Below, piece by piece: positions 1-20,690 of a DNA stretch of 64,000 nt. The stretch lies in the NCBI GenBank assembly GCA_038380795.1, contig CM076260.1, forward strand, positions 83,427,843-83,491,842, in the 5' to 3' direction. How positions within the stretch are numbered: position 1 is the first letter of the stretch; each line of letters opens with the position of its first letter. The notes under the pieces were generated by a model that was not told the DNA's origin, made no database searches, and saw only the letters and a list, made by a program, of their open reading frames with translations. Both the position numbers and the translations under genes were made by a program. This stretch comes from Pyrocephalus nanus (taxonomy: Eukaryota > Chordata > Aves > Passeriformes > Tyrannidae).

Positions 1-9540
<9,540 letters not shown>

Positions 9541-9910
9541 CCTCCCTCTTGGGCTGAGACCAGGCAGCACTCCCAGCTCAGTGCCTGGCTTTCTTCTCAG
9601 CTCAGCCACCAGCCCTGTCCCTGCAGGGACAGGAGCTGCTGAAGTGCGGGAAGGACTTATTCCTGCCTATGGATAGCAATTATTTGTCCTCTGGGACAGG
9701 AGCATGGCACTGTGGCCTTTCCTTTAATAGGGAACATGCAAACTGGTATTTAGAGTCATGCAAGCCTGACTGGTGGGATACTGCTCCCTTCTAAGGCTCC
9801 CCTTTGAGATTACAGAGGGATTTTCTACTGACTGAAGAATCAGTAACTCCTAGTTTGAGACTTAGTCTCACATATGCAATGTAAAATAAAGTGGAAAGAT
9901 CCTTGTGAAG
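9541..9910 (+). other. ABCC10: ABCC10 3' UTR
   Basis: This sequence runs from the stop to shortly after an AATAAA hexamer at 9885-9890. It is short, about 370 nt, and has no competing polyadenylation signal before it. Confidence 0.75.
9885..9890 (+). terminator. ABCC10: ABCC10 poly(A) signal AATAAA
   Basis: A perfect AATAAA lies about 345 nt after the stop codon. Cleavage is expected 10-30 nt further on, before about 9920. Confidence 0.75.
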
Positions 9911-10156
9911 CTCAGTTATTCAGGTCTTTATCCCTTTTCCTCCCCAGACACATACTTCCTCAGTGAGATTACAGGAGTGGTGCCCACTCTGCACAAAGAC
10001 AGCTCTACCTGCTCCCTTCTACTTTCAGAAGGCACTGACCTTTCCAAGCCCAGAAGGCTGCACCCAGAGACTTTGCTGCTTTCCTTCAGTTTACAGTGGA
10101 GAAGGGTTTCCCCTGAAGGCCAGAATGCAATTACATTAAAGGCCTCTAAAGGTAGT

Positions 10157-10162
10157 TTATTT
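10157..10162 (-). terminator. DLK2: Candidate distal DLK2 poly(A) signal
   Basis: AATAAA on the minus strand. It is the last such hexamer before the ABCC10 3' end, and a closer alternative lies at 10583-10588. Which one is used cannot be decided from sequence alone. Confidence 0.4.
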
Positions 10163-10582
10163 CAAGACCGCTTCTTTAAGTGAAACTCTCTGTCCTTCCT
10201 GCCCTGCTCCCAAGCTGCATGTACCCACAGCTGCTTTCAGTTTTAGGATCTTGCTCTTCCCATTAGCACCCTTGGACTTGGTCTTGGGTTTTCCCCTTCT
10301 TCCCAACACTCATGGCAAGGCCTAGCCTGTACACACTTTGCTGTGCTGTCCTGAGTTAGGTGCCATTCCTTTCCCTGAGGCTGCAGGAGCCATCTCCACC
10401 TCTGCAGCCACAATCTGGGTTTGCATTCTTGCAGGAAGTGATGGAGATACTCATCAAGAACAAGTAGCTCAGCAACCTGATCCATGTGGATCTGCTGAGA
10501 GCAGGAGGTGGGTGTCCAGAGGTCTTTCACAACTGAAATTATTTTATAATTCTCTGATACACTGTTTCTGGGCTTGTACTTG

Positions 10583-10588
10583 TTTATT
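10583..10588 (-). terminator. DLK2: Candidate proximal DLK2 poly(A) signal
   Basis: AATAAA on the minus strand, about 1.43 kb downstream of the DLK2 stop. Confidence 0.4.
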
Positions 10589-12021
10589 TGATAAAGGTAC
10601 ATCATCCATCCATGTATTAAAAAAATAATCTTTCTGATGAAGCTCCAGCCCCCTCTCCTGGGTCTCCCTCCTGCCTGAGTGCTCACTTCTCAGCTCTCTT
10701 TGCACCATGTTAAACCCATCTCTCCAACCCTACAAGACAGTAGTAGGGTTTGGGTTGTGGGGGTTTTTACACCCCACTGCTTTTTACACCCCACCCACCT
10801 CTGCCCATGAGGTGGCACAGAAGCCCCTGGCCCTGGCAGAGACACTGATTGCTGCACACCAGACCAGCATAGGCAGGAACAGACCTAGTACAAAGGCTAA
10901 GTGACCTGACCAATCTACTTCCTCTTAGCTGTGCTTTAGCAGTGGTGAAGGCAGTATCGTGGCTGCTTCCTATGGTCACTCCAGGCATGGTAGCCTGTCC
11001 TCACATCCACCGTGGGGAGCTTAGCCTTTGTTGTATCAAGAAACGCTACAATGGCTGATTTTTAAGGTTGGTGCCAGCTGCCTGCCTCAGAGTGAATGGG
11101 AGAGGAAAGGAGGACCTGGACCTTGTATTGCTCCTGAACCAGCCACAGCACAGTTCCAGCCTTGTCCATCTCCAGTTTCACCTATGAGCACATGTGAGAA
11201 GGACCAGCTCAGGCCCAGAGGACCCCAGAGGGGAGCAAATAGTGAGGCAGAAGTGCACACTGCAGAGGCGAAGGAGCTTGGTCATCTGTGGCCAGACCAG
11301 AAAGGACGGCTTGGTAAGTGAGTTGAAAAGACCCCTGGGCCATCAGGAGGAAAGTACAAAACATGTTTGTAACCCCAAGTCTGACAGCAAGAGGAGGGGG
11401 CATCACCCAGAGCAGGAGAAGGGCATGAGGAGACCTCGGATGGTCTTCAGAGTCTCTTTGAACTGGCTCAGAACCACAAGACCAGGGAGCAAAGGTGTCT
11501 ACTTGCTCCCTAGGGACATGGCATCTGAAATGACAGCCTCAAGAAACAGCCAGGAACTACCCCATCCAGTACTGGGGCAGGGAGGCAACAATCCCAAAGG
11601 CCCCAGAAAAAAAATCCCAACACCAGCAGAAATGACGACAAACCCCTCCTAGTAGTCACAGAGAGGAGTTACAAGGGGCCTGGCAGTATTTCGGCTTGCA
11701 AAAGGGCTGTGCCCTCCTCAGCACTACCTGTCCTGTTTCTGAGGACTCCTGTCAGATGATACTGATGCTGCATGGCATGGGCTGCATGCGTGCACCTTCA
11801 GGTGCCCGTGGGTGCCAGCTGAGCCAGCCTGGCAGGAGACAGCTCAGACCCGAGCAGGGCCATCACACCAATGCTCAACACCCAGGGTTTCATTGATGTG
11901 TTCGCTGCCCTGGAAGCCCTTCCCCACTGCCCGGCTGGTGACAGTGTGGCTCCCCAGGATGCAGTTTGAGGGGTTTGCCAGCATGATGACCTGCCAGGGC
12001 CTGGATCAGAGTCCTCGCAGC

Positions 12022-12799
12022 TCACAGCTCTGTCGTCTTCCTTGGCTCGATCAAGATGGTGTTGAGCATGCCCACCTGACACTCCTGGTCTTGGAGCTTC
12101 CTTGCAGCCTGAGAAGGGCTTTGGCACCAGTTTGATCTCTGACGGCCCCTCTGCCAGTTCCTCAGCATTAGTAGAACAGTGATGAGGACAAGCACTGCTG
12201 TCAGCACCCCGAACACCAGCACTGTCACCAGCTGGGCTTCACTCAGCCCTGAGTCCCTCTGGGTCACCACCTCCTTCACAGAGATTTTCAACAACCCTCC
12301 CCCCGGCTCTTTCTCACTGTGGTTGGCCACGCGTCGCCCCGTGACCACGGTCCTGACAGGCTCTGGCTGCGTCACCCCCGGCATCTCACTGGTGGTGCTT
12401 TTTGCAGCCCCGCCGTTCTCGTGGTTTGCAGGGTGGTAGGGTGGAGACCAGGTGGGCTCGGGGACGGAGATCTCACAGGTTTTGCCAGTGAAACGGTCAG
12501 GACACAAGCAGTCATAGTCATTGATGCGGTCATAGCACTTTGCTCCATTTTTGCACGGCTGGCTGGCACAGTCGTTGATGTTGATTGTGCAGAAACGCCC
12601 TTCAAAGCCCACCTGGCATTGGCAGGAGAAGCGGTTGATGCCGTCGTGGCAGGTGGCACCGTTGGCACAGGGGCGCATCAGGCAGTCGTCCACGTCATGC
12701 TCGCAGAGAGCCCCCACAAAGCCAGCGAGGCACCGGCAGGTGAAGTTGCTGGCAAAGCCGTTTTCGTCTTGACATTGCCCACCATTCTTGCACGGAGAC
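12022..12799 (-). CDS. DLK2: DLK2 last coding exon: EGF4-6, membrane helix, tail
   Basis: This 778-nt exon encodes residues 139-396. EGF4 begins SPCKNGGQC and has an NFT sequon at 156-158. EGF5 (DVDDC) and EGF6 (NINDC) start like calcium-binding EGF repeats. The stalk carries a second sequon, NHS, at 297-299. The membrane helix [20 protein letters not shown] is followed by basic residues that fix the tail in the cytoplasm. The acceptor is at 12800-12801 (minus strand AG), and continuous reading upstream of it is intron. Confidence 0.96.
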
Positions 12800-15700
12800 C
12801 TGTGTGGAGAGCAAGTATGGGTCATGGCCCTGGAGAGCAAACAACTTCCCTCCCCCCAGGAACGTAAACATGCAGAGCTGCTTGCATGGCCAGTGTGTCC
12901 AGCACCAGCTCTCTCCATGGAGGCAGCTATCTCAAGGAGAAGACTGGGTGGGAATTTCTGTCTCCTTGAGTGAGAGGCTGTGGGACCTCCTCAAAGGCTG
13001 TGACCTTGCATGGGTCCACCACCCACCGGGGAAGGTCTTCAGAGAAATGATCTGATGAGGAAACATGCCCTCCTGATGCTCCCCAAAGGCATGACAGGTG
13101 TCAGCTCATCACACCTACAGCAGTGAGGGACAGGAATCTGCTCAAATTGCAACAACGACCTTGTCCCAGCAGGACCATGCAGTGCACACTACTAAACCAA
13201 AGCCAAAGATGATTTTGGCTTAACTCCACTAGTGCATGGAAATCCACAGATAATGAGCCAAGCTGGGCCTCCACTTGGCAGTGTATGACCCAAAATTAAT
13301 GCTGTCTGTAGTTAAAACTGCAGTGTCTCACCCTGCCTTCTCACAAGGCCCTGTCTTCATCTCACAATCCTTTCCATGGAAACCTTCTGGACACAAGCAG
13401 GAATATTCCCCATCTCGATCATAGATGCACTGAGCCCCGTTCTGGCATGGGGACTGGTGTTCACAGATGTGTATGTCTGAGGAGAAAGGAAAAGGTGTGA
13501 ATTAGGCAGAAAAGAAAAGAAAAAAGGTGTGAATTAGGCAGAAAAGAAAGTTGATGTGGCCAGTTTAGTGCAAACACAACCCACTGGAGATGGAGAAATG
13601 TCAGGAGCTTCTCCCTCCTCCCCACCAATGGGCACCTGCAGCACCAGAAGTGCAGTGCCTATGTGGTCATAGAAGATGCTTTGCATGCCATCTCTCTGGC
13701 CAGTGGAGACCCCATGCTACAAAAGAGTCTCTGAGGCTGGAGAAGGGGAGTCCACCAGCTACCTGTTGAAGGCAGGAAGCCCTGGGGGAGGCAGGGGATG
13801 CTGCTCGAGTCCTAACACACCATGAGAAATGCAATGAGTTCATCCACTGCTCCATCTCCTGAGGCTGGCCAGTGTCATGCTAGCTCTTGCCATGCAGCCA
13901 GGGAACAGGTGCCAGCAGCCATCCCTCTTTTGGAAGGGAATGGTTCCAGCTGTGGCAGCCAGGTAACATCCCATCTCCCAGGCAGCCCAAGCGGCACCAC
14001 CCAGGGTGGCTTCTGACTGTGTTGGCTATGCTGGCTCACGTATGGAGGGTGTTCTGGGCTTCTGCCTTCAGCACCGGAGGCAGAGATGTCCAGCCCATGA
14101 CTCACCTTTGTCACAGAACTTGCCGGCCCAGCCGCTGTGACAGATGCATTGCCAAGGCTGGTGGCACGTCCCGTGGAGACAGCCCGGCATACGCACACAC
14201 TCCTCACAGTACTCGCCCTCCCAGCCTGGATCACACCTGCGGGAGGACAGGGCACAGCAGCACAATAAGACCCAATCAGGGGCTGTGGAAAAGCTGGCTG
14301 TGTGTCATGAAGGGTTACTGCAGATACGGCAGCACTCAGAAACTCTCCCAAAGCCCCCCATGGACCTGCTGGCTCCCTCCCCAGTGGAGGTCAGCACTGG
14401 CACCTCATCTGTCCAAGGAAGCAAACAGACAGAGCAGGAGCACTCACCCTCTGCAGCCAGGGAGAGTGGGGGGCCAGAAACAGAGCTCAGCAGCTTCACT
14501 TTTACTGCCCACGTCCCTCTGCTTTCCTCTAGCCAGCTGGTCTGTATACACCGCTGCATAAGCTCAGCAATTCCTGCACCTCCCTCGTTGCACAGCCAGT
14601 CTGACAGGCAGAGAAAAGCCCATCCCTAACCCTGAACTCCCTGAGCGAAAGCAACAAGAGGCCTCTGAGGTCCACGTGTTTCACTGCACCCCTTTGCATT
14701 ATAATTTTTTGTCTGAAGTGCACTGTAATCCAGCTGTGAAACCTTGCTTGCCATGGCTCGTGAACAGAATAGACTTATTAGCCAGCTCACAAGGGCAGTA
14801 CAGTGCTAAATCCTACACACAATGAGCCTTCTGGTCCCAGAAGGGTAGGGCAGTGGCAGTGGCTAAGTAAAGCCAAGCTTTACTTAGCTCCAGTGGCAGG
14901 CATCCTTCAGACCTGCCAGCTCTAAGGGGGAAAGCAAGTGATAACAAGATTAAAGTTGAGTGGAGGTGGCACCAAGCCACAACAAAAGCTACACTCAAAC
15001 CAGCATGAAATTAAACCTAACAAAAACAACGCAGTTTCTAGAGTAAGGAAGGGGGTTCATAATCATGGCTCATTTCAGTGCAATGTGTGATGACTGCAGC
15101 TTTGTTGGGCTGGCCCAAGGCTGCACTTTCACACCTGGGCTGCCTATTTCACTCCATGTTGTTCCAAAGAGATGAGGAATGAGGAAAACGGTTTAAAAAA
15201 TAAATATATATGTTAATTAGAGGGTTTTTTTGATGGGAATGGAGGTGATACTGTGTGCCTGATAAAGTCTAGAGAACGGCATTCGTACCTGGACAGCCCT
15301 AAGTTTACAGAAGGCTGTGGACACTCCTACCCTCCAGTACCTGCAGGGAGCAGGTATGATCAACTCTTCCCTTTCTCTAAAAGGCAGATGGCCAACCTAA
15401 AAATTACCAGGGAGGGGGCAAGGTAAACAGTCTAGTCTCCCTGAGCCTTGACCCTGTGGGATCTGGGCACCAGCTTGAGCTGACATGACAGGAGTCACAA
15501 CTGCACTTCTGCTGCAGTAGCCCCCAGCTTGCTGGTAAGCCTGTTATGAAAACATCCAGAGATCCTCACCACAGCCCAGGCTGCTGAGAGAGGACCCCCG
15601 ATGCCCTCAGTTATGTGAATGCTGGCAGCTCTTCTCTTCCATGCCCCCAGGGAGAGCATCTCCACCTCAGCCAGTGAGGAGGCCATGCAAGCTGGCCAAC

Positions 15701-17822
15701 CCCATGGCTGCCCTGCTGCCTGATGGCTTTCCCCGTCATATCTGAGCCTGAAGGCTGCCTCCAATCACCCAGGCACAGCTGGGCTGTCCTAGGCTCCCAT
15801 CTAGACAAAAAGGGCTCAGCAGAACAACACTGGTCAGCATGTGGAAATAGGGATTCTGAGAGCACTGGAGCAAAGGTTGGAGGGCACCAGGAAGGCTCCA
15901 GAGGGCGTCAGATAAGAAGAGAGCAGAGTCGTCGATTCCAAATGTGGGTGAGTGGAGGAGGAGGCACGTCAGCTCGGGGCAGGAGTGTAGACATGAGGGA
16001 CACAGCAACAGGGGAGGGAGAGCAGTTACAGTCAGGAGCCAGCAGAGAGCCAAAGACAAGCCATACCTGCACTTCCCATCCTGGTCACAGCAGCCGTGGG
16101 CGAGATTACAGCGCTCACTGCAGTCATCACCTACAAAGCAGGTAATGTGGAGCTGGATTAAGCAGAGACTATAGATAACTCCAGATCTGCCCGTGGCCCT
16201 GCTGGCTCACAGTTTCTTTTTTCCTTCTTAAGCACTCAGCCTGTCCTTCCCCAGAGCTGTGAGTTGGGGGATCTTCCTTTCAATGACTAGGTGCCCCACA
16301 GGAGATGAGGATTTCACATTAACCCAGGTAGTGATAACACCATGTTTATTGTGAAATAGGACTCTGCTTCAAAACTACTCATTCTCTGGTCATCTTCCCC
16401 ACCCTCCCTCTGCTGCTTCCCTTAGATTTTGGGCCCTTCTGGGCAAGAGCTGGGATTGCCAGTGCATTAAGGCAACCTGTGTAATAGGGACTCCCCCACC
16501 TGGGACCTTGGTCCCACTGTCTTGCAGCAAGTATGGTGGGAAAGCTCAGGGCGAGGTACTGCAAGGGGCACAAAGGGACTGAGGATGGAAATTAAAAGAA
16601 TGGTTCCTCTTTATTTCCCAGGATGTTGCCATCCCCAGGGACAGCTACTGACACAAAACAGTCTGTCTGGGGCTCCTGCCCTCCCCCAGGACCCAGCTGC
16701 CAGCACTCCCCTTCCAGCATGGGGAGGCAGGACTGGGCATCACATGGGGCCAGGTATCCAGTTCTGTTTATTTATTTAAAGGCCCCAGAGGCTGTAACTG
16801 AGCCATGGCCTCGCCGTGCCACTTCTCGTCCTCTGCTTGGTGCTGGCCTGCTTCCTCCAGCCAGGTGTCCCCTTTCATCTCCACCTTCCCCTCTCCCCCA
16901 TCACTTGCTTGCATCTTGACTCCACAGGGGAGCTGTGGTTCACTCCAGCTCCATGAGCACTAGAACTAGAGCAAATATCAGAAAGCAGGAAGTTTCTCCA
17001 GAAGCCAAGTGCAATCCCAGGCCAGTCCCAAGAGATGAACACTCTTACCTGACTGAGCTCCTCCATCCTGGACTGAGACAGGTTAAAGCCCCATGCCAAG
17101 AGGAGTGCTCAGGCTTTCCCCAGGCAGTGTTTTGTGCTGCCTAGGAAAGCAAGCAGGAGAAGAAATCCTCCGTGCATATGATTTGGCTGCAGTGAGGCAG
17201 CAGGTCCCACTGCTCAGGGTAAGAGCCTCGAAAAACAAGCCACTGTGGAGCTGGAGCAGCATCCTGGGACTGCTCAGCCCCAAACTTGGGTATCATCACC
17301 TTTCTTATTTGTAATCATCTCTCCTGGCAGATGGCATTGGCAATTTATTGCTTATCTGGAGTAGGGGGACAGTTAAACTAATCTTGGGGAAGGGATTTCG
17401 TCTCACTGGATACAGGATTAGCTGTTCAGTTTTGAGACCTTCTTTCCCCTCGCCCTGCCTCCCCGAACAGGCTCATCAGTTCAGGAACCCATTCACGCTG
17501 AGACAGAGCAGAAGGATCTCTCACTGCCAGTCTGGTCAGGCACTGCCACCCCTGTGGGCACCAGAGCAAGGGTCTCTAAAGTTGCCACCAGTCACCCGCC
17601 AGGTGATCGATGACTGAGCAGCATTTTCCGCTCTTCCAGGTCAAGCCAGTTCTATTTTGCATGGAAAACTGAGGAGACTTCAGCGATGCCACGGACAGGT
17701 TTGGAAAAATGCATATAAAAGAGAACAACGCATGCCTACAGAAACTCACCTTGCACAAGCTGGTGATGGGCCAAGAGGATCCAAATCAAGGACATGAGCT
17801 GGAGACAGAAGCTCCTGAGCAT
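12022..17822 (-). CDS. DLK2: DLK2, delta-like non-canonical Notch ligand 2 (complete)
   Basis: DLK2 (EGFL9) is a single-pass membrane protein that modulates Notch signalling and adipogenic differentiation. It has EGF repeats but no DSL domain. The coding exons, in transcript order, are 17822-17750, 16130-16067, 14236-14106, 13476-13332 and 12799-12022. They join with GT-AG sites in phase to 396 residues plus TGA; human DLK2 is about 383. The order is a signal peptide (about 1-24), six EGF-like repeats (about 26-247), a Ser/Pro-rich stalk, a membrane helix (about 328-350) and a 46-residue cytoplasmic tail. The tail keeps [10 protein letters not shown] and the KTTEL end, close to human KTTAL. 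The start is the ATG at 17822-17820, which opens a hydrophobic signal sequence. The EGF spacing and [27 protein letters not shown] match DLK2 better than DLK1 or DLL proteins. Confidence 0.97.
13332..13476 (-). CDS. DLK2: DLK2 exon: EGF3
   Basis: This 145-nt exon encodes residues 91-137 plus split codons. It contains [15 protein letters not shown] and [13 protein letters not shown], the third EGF repeat, and ends GPCEKAG before the next exon. The donor is gtgaga and the acceptor ctcctcag on the minus strand. Confidence 0.95.
13491..13549. repeat. Tandem duplication, 32-bp period, in DLK2 intron
   Basis: Two copies of an A-rich unit containing GGTGTGAATTAGGCAGAAAA lie immediately beside the EGF3 exon, about 15 nt from its acceptor on the transcribed strand. 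The polypyrimidine tract of that acceptor is therefore partly made of repeat. Confidence 0.85.
14106..14236 (-). CDS. DLK2: DLK2 exon: end of EGF1 and EGF2
   Basis: This 131-nt exon encodes residues 47-89 plus split codons. It contains [19 protein letters not shown] and the [14 protein letters not shown] block, nearly identical to human DLK2. The donor is gtgagt. Confidence 0.96.
14237..17749 (-). other. DLK2: DLK2 introns around the signal-peptide and EGF1 exons
   Basis: Apart from the exon at 16067-16130, these two introns (14237-16066 and 16131-17749) contain no coding similarity, RNA gene or repeat that I recognise. Open frames here look like chance. Confidence 0.7.
16067..16130 (-). CDS. 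DLK2: DLK2 exon: mature N-terminus, EGF1 start
   Basis: This 64-nt exon encodes [20 protein letters not shown]. It corresponds to human DDCSSHCDLAHGCC, just after the signal peptide. The splice sites are tag acceptor and gtatgg donor. Confidence 0.95.
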
Positions 17823-17851
17823 GGTCAGTGTGGCCCCACCGAGATGAAAAC
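17750..17851 (-). CDS. DLK2: DLK2 first coding exon: signal peptide
   Basis: The exon begins after a ctctctag acceptor (AG at 17853-17852). It has 29 nt of 5' UTR, then ATG at 17822-17820, and encodes [20 protein letters not shown], a typical signal sequence. It ends with donor gtgagt in phase 1. The preceding acceptor shows that at least one non-coding exon lies further upstream. Confidence 0.93.
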
Positions 17852-20009
17852 CTAGAGAGAGAAAAAGAGCAAGCTCAGCAAAACCCCTTGGCTCACACTA
17901 TGGCTTCACTTCACACATCACTTCCTATCTGCTACCTGGGAGTTTTGAGTTGAAACATCCAGTTTTGTACAGACTTGTCACCACACTCCTCTCTGTCCTT
18001 CTAGACTCCTTCCTCTAAGGCAGTGTTGGAGGACTAAGAATCAAAAAGCCTTTAAAAATGTATGTACAGGAGAACTGAGTGTGCACACTCAATCTCGAGT
18101 ATGTAGTAGCTCAAGTTGTTACACCACATCTTGGAGCACCTGCCCCTGCTAGGTGCTGTCAAGAGAGCAGAAACCTCCAGAAATACCAGCCCAGCTGTGG
18201 AGACCTTCATCTTCCCTCCTTAGATCTGGGAGGCTCCAGCTTCATGTTAACTGAGGTCCCTCCTGTACATTTTTTAATGAATAGATGGGCTGAGTCTCTT
18301 TCACAGCACCCAGGCTGCTTTTCAAATCCTACAGGAGAGCAGGGAGTCAAGTAGGATCTAGCAGATGAGCAGGCAGCCCTCCTCCATTGTCCAAGCAAGA
18401 GAGTGAAGCGACAAGCACTAGAGCTGGGCTGCAGCCCCAGGGAGGAAAGGCAAATGCGCACCTCTCACTAGGTGCAATCCTTTTCCTCAGCTGTCCTGCA
18501 GAGAGCCCTGTCAGCCCAAGGTTCCTGCACCCATCTATTCTCTGACTGCCTCCTGCCCTCTTGAAGTAACATTAAATACTTTCCAAAAATGCTTCATTCC
18601 CTCCCAGCCTTCTGGGGTTGTTAAGGGCAGGAAATTCGAGGGTGATATCATAAATATATTACTGTAATGAGATGGGAGGGGTTAAACAGTTCTGCTAGGA
18701 GAATGGTGAAGGTATGAAGCAGATTCTATCCAGCTGCGTGGGTGTGATGAACAGGGGCCATTCCCCTTTCAGCTTGGCTCTTTAGCTCAGAAGGTTGTTC
18801 TGGGTCCATAGTTGCGTGGAAGACTTCCCAGATGGGGACAGAAGTCCTCCCACCCACCTATACATACACTTGCAGGAAGTGTATTGCATTGCAGGAAGAG
18901 GTTTTGGGGTCCTTGCTAAGAGCTTCACCTGTCTAAACCATAGCTCTCAAAAGCAAGGATGTTGCTCAAAGCATCTCTCCAGCAAACAAACCATCACCCA
19001 TGAAGGATGCAGCATTTTCAGAAGGGCTACAGAATGTTATTGTCACTGCCCCAACCAAATCCCAGCACAGATTGCTGCATTCTCCCTTCCCTCAGTTCCC
19101 TTGTCACCATGCTTGCAGGACCCTCCTTTGCCTCCTGCCCCTAAACACTGGGCAGTGGCAAACAGCTGCTGCATTTCAGGGGAGGGTGAAGCAATTCCTG
19201 TGAAACTTATAAAATAATTTAGAGCTGAAACCAGTATCATGTTCCATCAGGACTGCGAGAAGCATAACCTCCGACCACATGTCATCGCAAAGGCAGTTTC
19301 CCCCGTGGCTCCCCATTCGAGGCTCAGCCTCTCAGGCATCCTGACATAGCCACCCCACGGGTGCTGCTCCCAGCTCCCCCCCGGAGCCGCCCCAGACCTC
19401 GGCACCCTGGGGGGCAGCTGGTGCCCAAGAGAGGTGTGAGCAGCTCCCACCGGGCAGGCCTGACTTTGGGTCGCAGGGACACGGGCGAGGGAGGTCCCCC
19501 TGTCCCACTCCTCCGCCTGCGCCTGGCCGAGTTGGGGGCTACCAGCACTCCAGGGGCTGCGAAGACGCCTCTGCGGTCTATTAACCTCCCTCTCGGGGGT
19601 ATTAGGGACCTCTGTACGGTTGGGGGTTACCAGGGACAGTCCCAGGACGGGGGCAATCAGACCTTGTCTCTAGTCTGAGGGCTATCGGGACCAGTCCAGA
19701 CTGAGTGTCCGGGGGCAGGGGTGGGAACCCGGGGGATGCCGCGCCGCTGCGGCTCGCCGCTCCTGCCCCCCCTTTCCCCTTCCCCCTCATCCCGCGGCTT
19801 TGGGACCACCCCAAGCCCCGGTGCCCCCCGCAGGGGCACGGCCGCGGGGGTGCCCTCCCCTCCACCCCACCCCACGGCCGTTCACGGAGGGGAGGCTCCA
19901 CGGAGCCCTGCCGGTCCCCCTGCGGCCGGGGCGGCGGCGGAGAAAGGGGGGCCGGCTCGGGGGGCTGCGGGTCTCTGCAGCGCCGACCCCCACCGGTCTC
20001 CCTGCTCAC
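17852..20009 (-). other. DLK2: DLK2 5'-UTR intron (inferred)
   Basis: This lies between the acceptor before the first coding exon and the best donor in the CpG island (minus strand GAG|gtgagc, gt at 20009-20008). No coding content is recognised. Confidence 0.55.
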
Positions 20010-20580
20010 CTCGGCGACGCGGCGGGTCGTGGGGCTATCGCGGGGCGCGGCGGCGGGGGGCGGCCATGCCCGGTGCGGCGGCGGCGGGGCTGAGGAGCGC
20101 GGGGCTGCGGAGGGAGCTGCCGCCGCGTGTGCCGCGCCGCTCCGCCCGCCGCCGCCGCCGCCGCCGAGCAGCCCCGGCCGCCTGCCAGCGGCTGCGTGTG
20201 CCTGCACATCCCCGCTCCCTCCCCGGGACATCCCGCCTCCCGCCGCCCCAAACCGCAGGCAGCCCCCGACCCGGCCCGCCCTGCCCGCTCACCCCTGCCC
20301 TGCTCCCGCCGCCGGGGGCGAGGGGGGGTCGCGGCACGGCCCGCCCGCCCCCCACCACCCCCGAGGCTGCGCCTGCGAGGGCTCACCGGTACCGTCGCCC
20401 AAGCGGGACCCTCAGAGGATGGAGGGCTGTCCCCCCGCCCCCGGGACGCGGCCTTGCTGGGGAGACCCCTGCCCGGGGCTCGGGGGGGCTGCAGCGCTCG
20501 CCCCCCCGGCTGGGGTAGAGCTCGGTCCCGCTGCGGCCGGCCTCCCGTGGGGCACTCCGCCTCTCTCAGAAATAGGTGCG
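19330..20580 (-). promoter_or_regulatory. DLK2: CpG-island promoter of DLK2 with candidate first exons
   Basis: This stretch is dense in CpG and G/C runs, including a GCC-repeat block near 20145-20165, while its flanks are AT-rich. On the minus strand, good donors occur at 20009 (GAGgtgagc), near 20286 (gtgagc) and at 20386 (CCGgtgagc). Any of these could end a non-coding first exon. The long open frames on both strands here follow from the lack of A/T and the scarcity of stop codons, and are not called as genes. Confidence 0.7.
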
Positions 20581-20600
20581 CGATGATCTGAGCCTTCATT

Positions 20601-20690
20601 TTGCTCAGATTATCTGAAAAAATAATTGCTCAGATTATCTGAAAAATAAGCTAATAATAATAGTTATTATTATTATTATTCCAATAATAA
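20601..20690. repeat. 25-bp tandem duplication followed by (ATT)n
   Basis: The unit TTGCTCAGATTATCTGAAAA occurs twice (from 20601 and 20626). It is followed by an AAT/ATT trinucleotide microsatellite to about 20690, at the abrupt edge of the CpG island. Confidence 0.85.

Larger units (their letters stand above)
10140..12021 (-). other. DLK2: DLK2 3' UTR (extent uncertain)
   Basis: Downstream of the DLK2 stop on the minus strand, the first AATAAA hexamers are at 10583-10588 and 10157-10162 (TTTATT on the plus strand). The 3' UTR is therefore about 1.4 or 1.9 kb. The open frames within it have no recognisable similarity. If the second signal is used, about 230 bases separate the ABCC10 and DLK2 cleavage sites. 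Confidence 0.5.

Noticed and set aside
12319..12867. 182-codon plus-strand frame opposite DLK2
   Set aside because: It is antisense to the DLK2 last exon, where EGF codons constrain the other strand. There is no independent support.
19602..20599. Several 150-290-codon open frames on both strands
   Set aside because: They lie in the CpG island, where stop codons are rare. They overlap one another on opposite strands and are Pro/Arg/Gly/Ala-rich with no recognisable domain.
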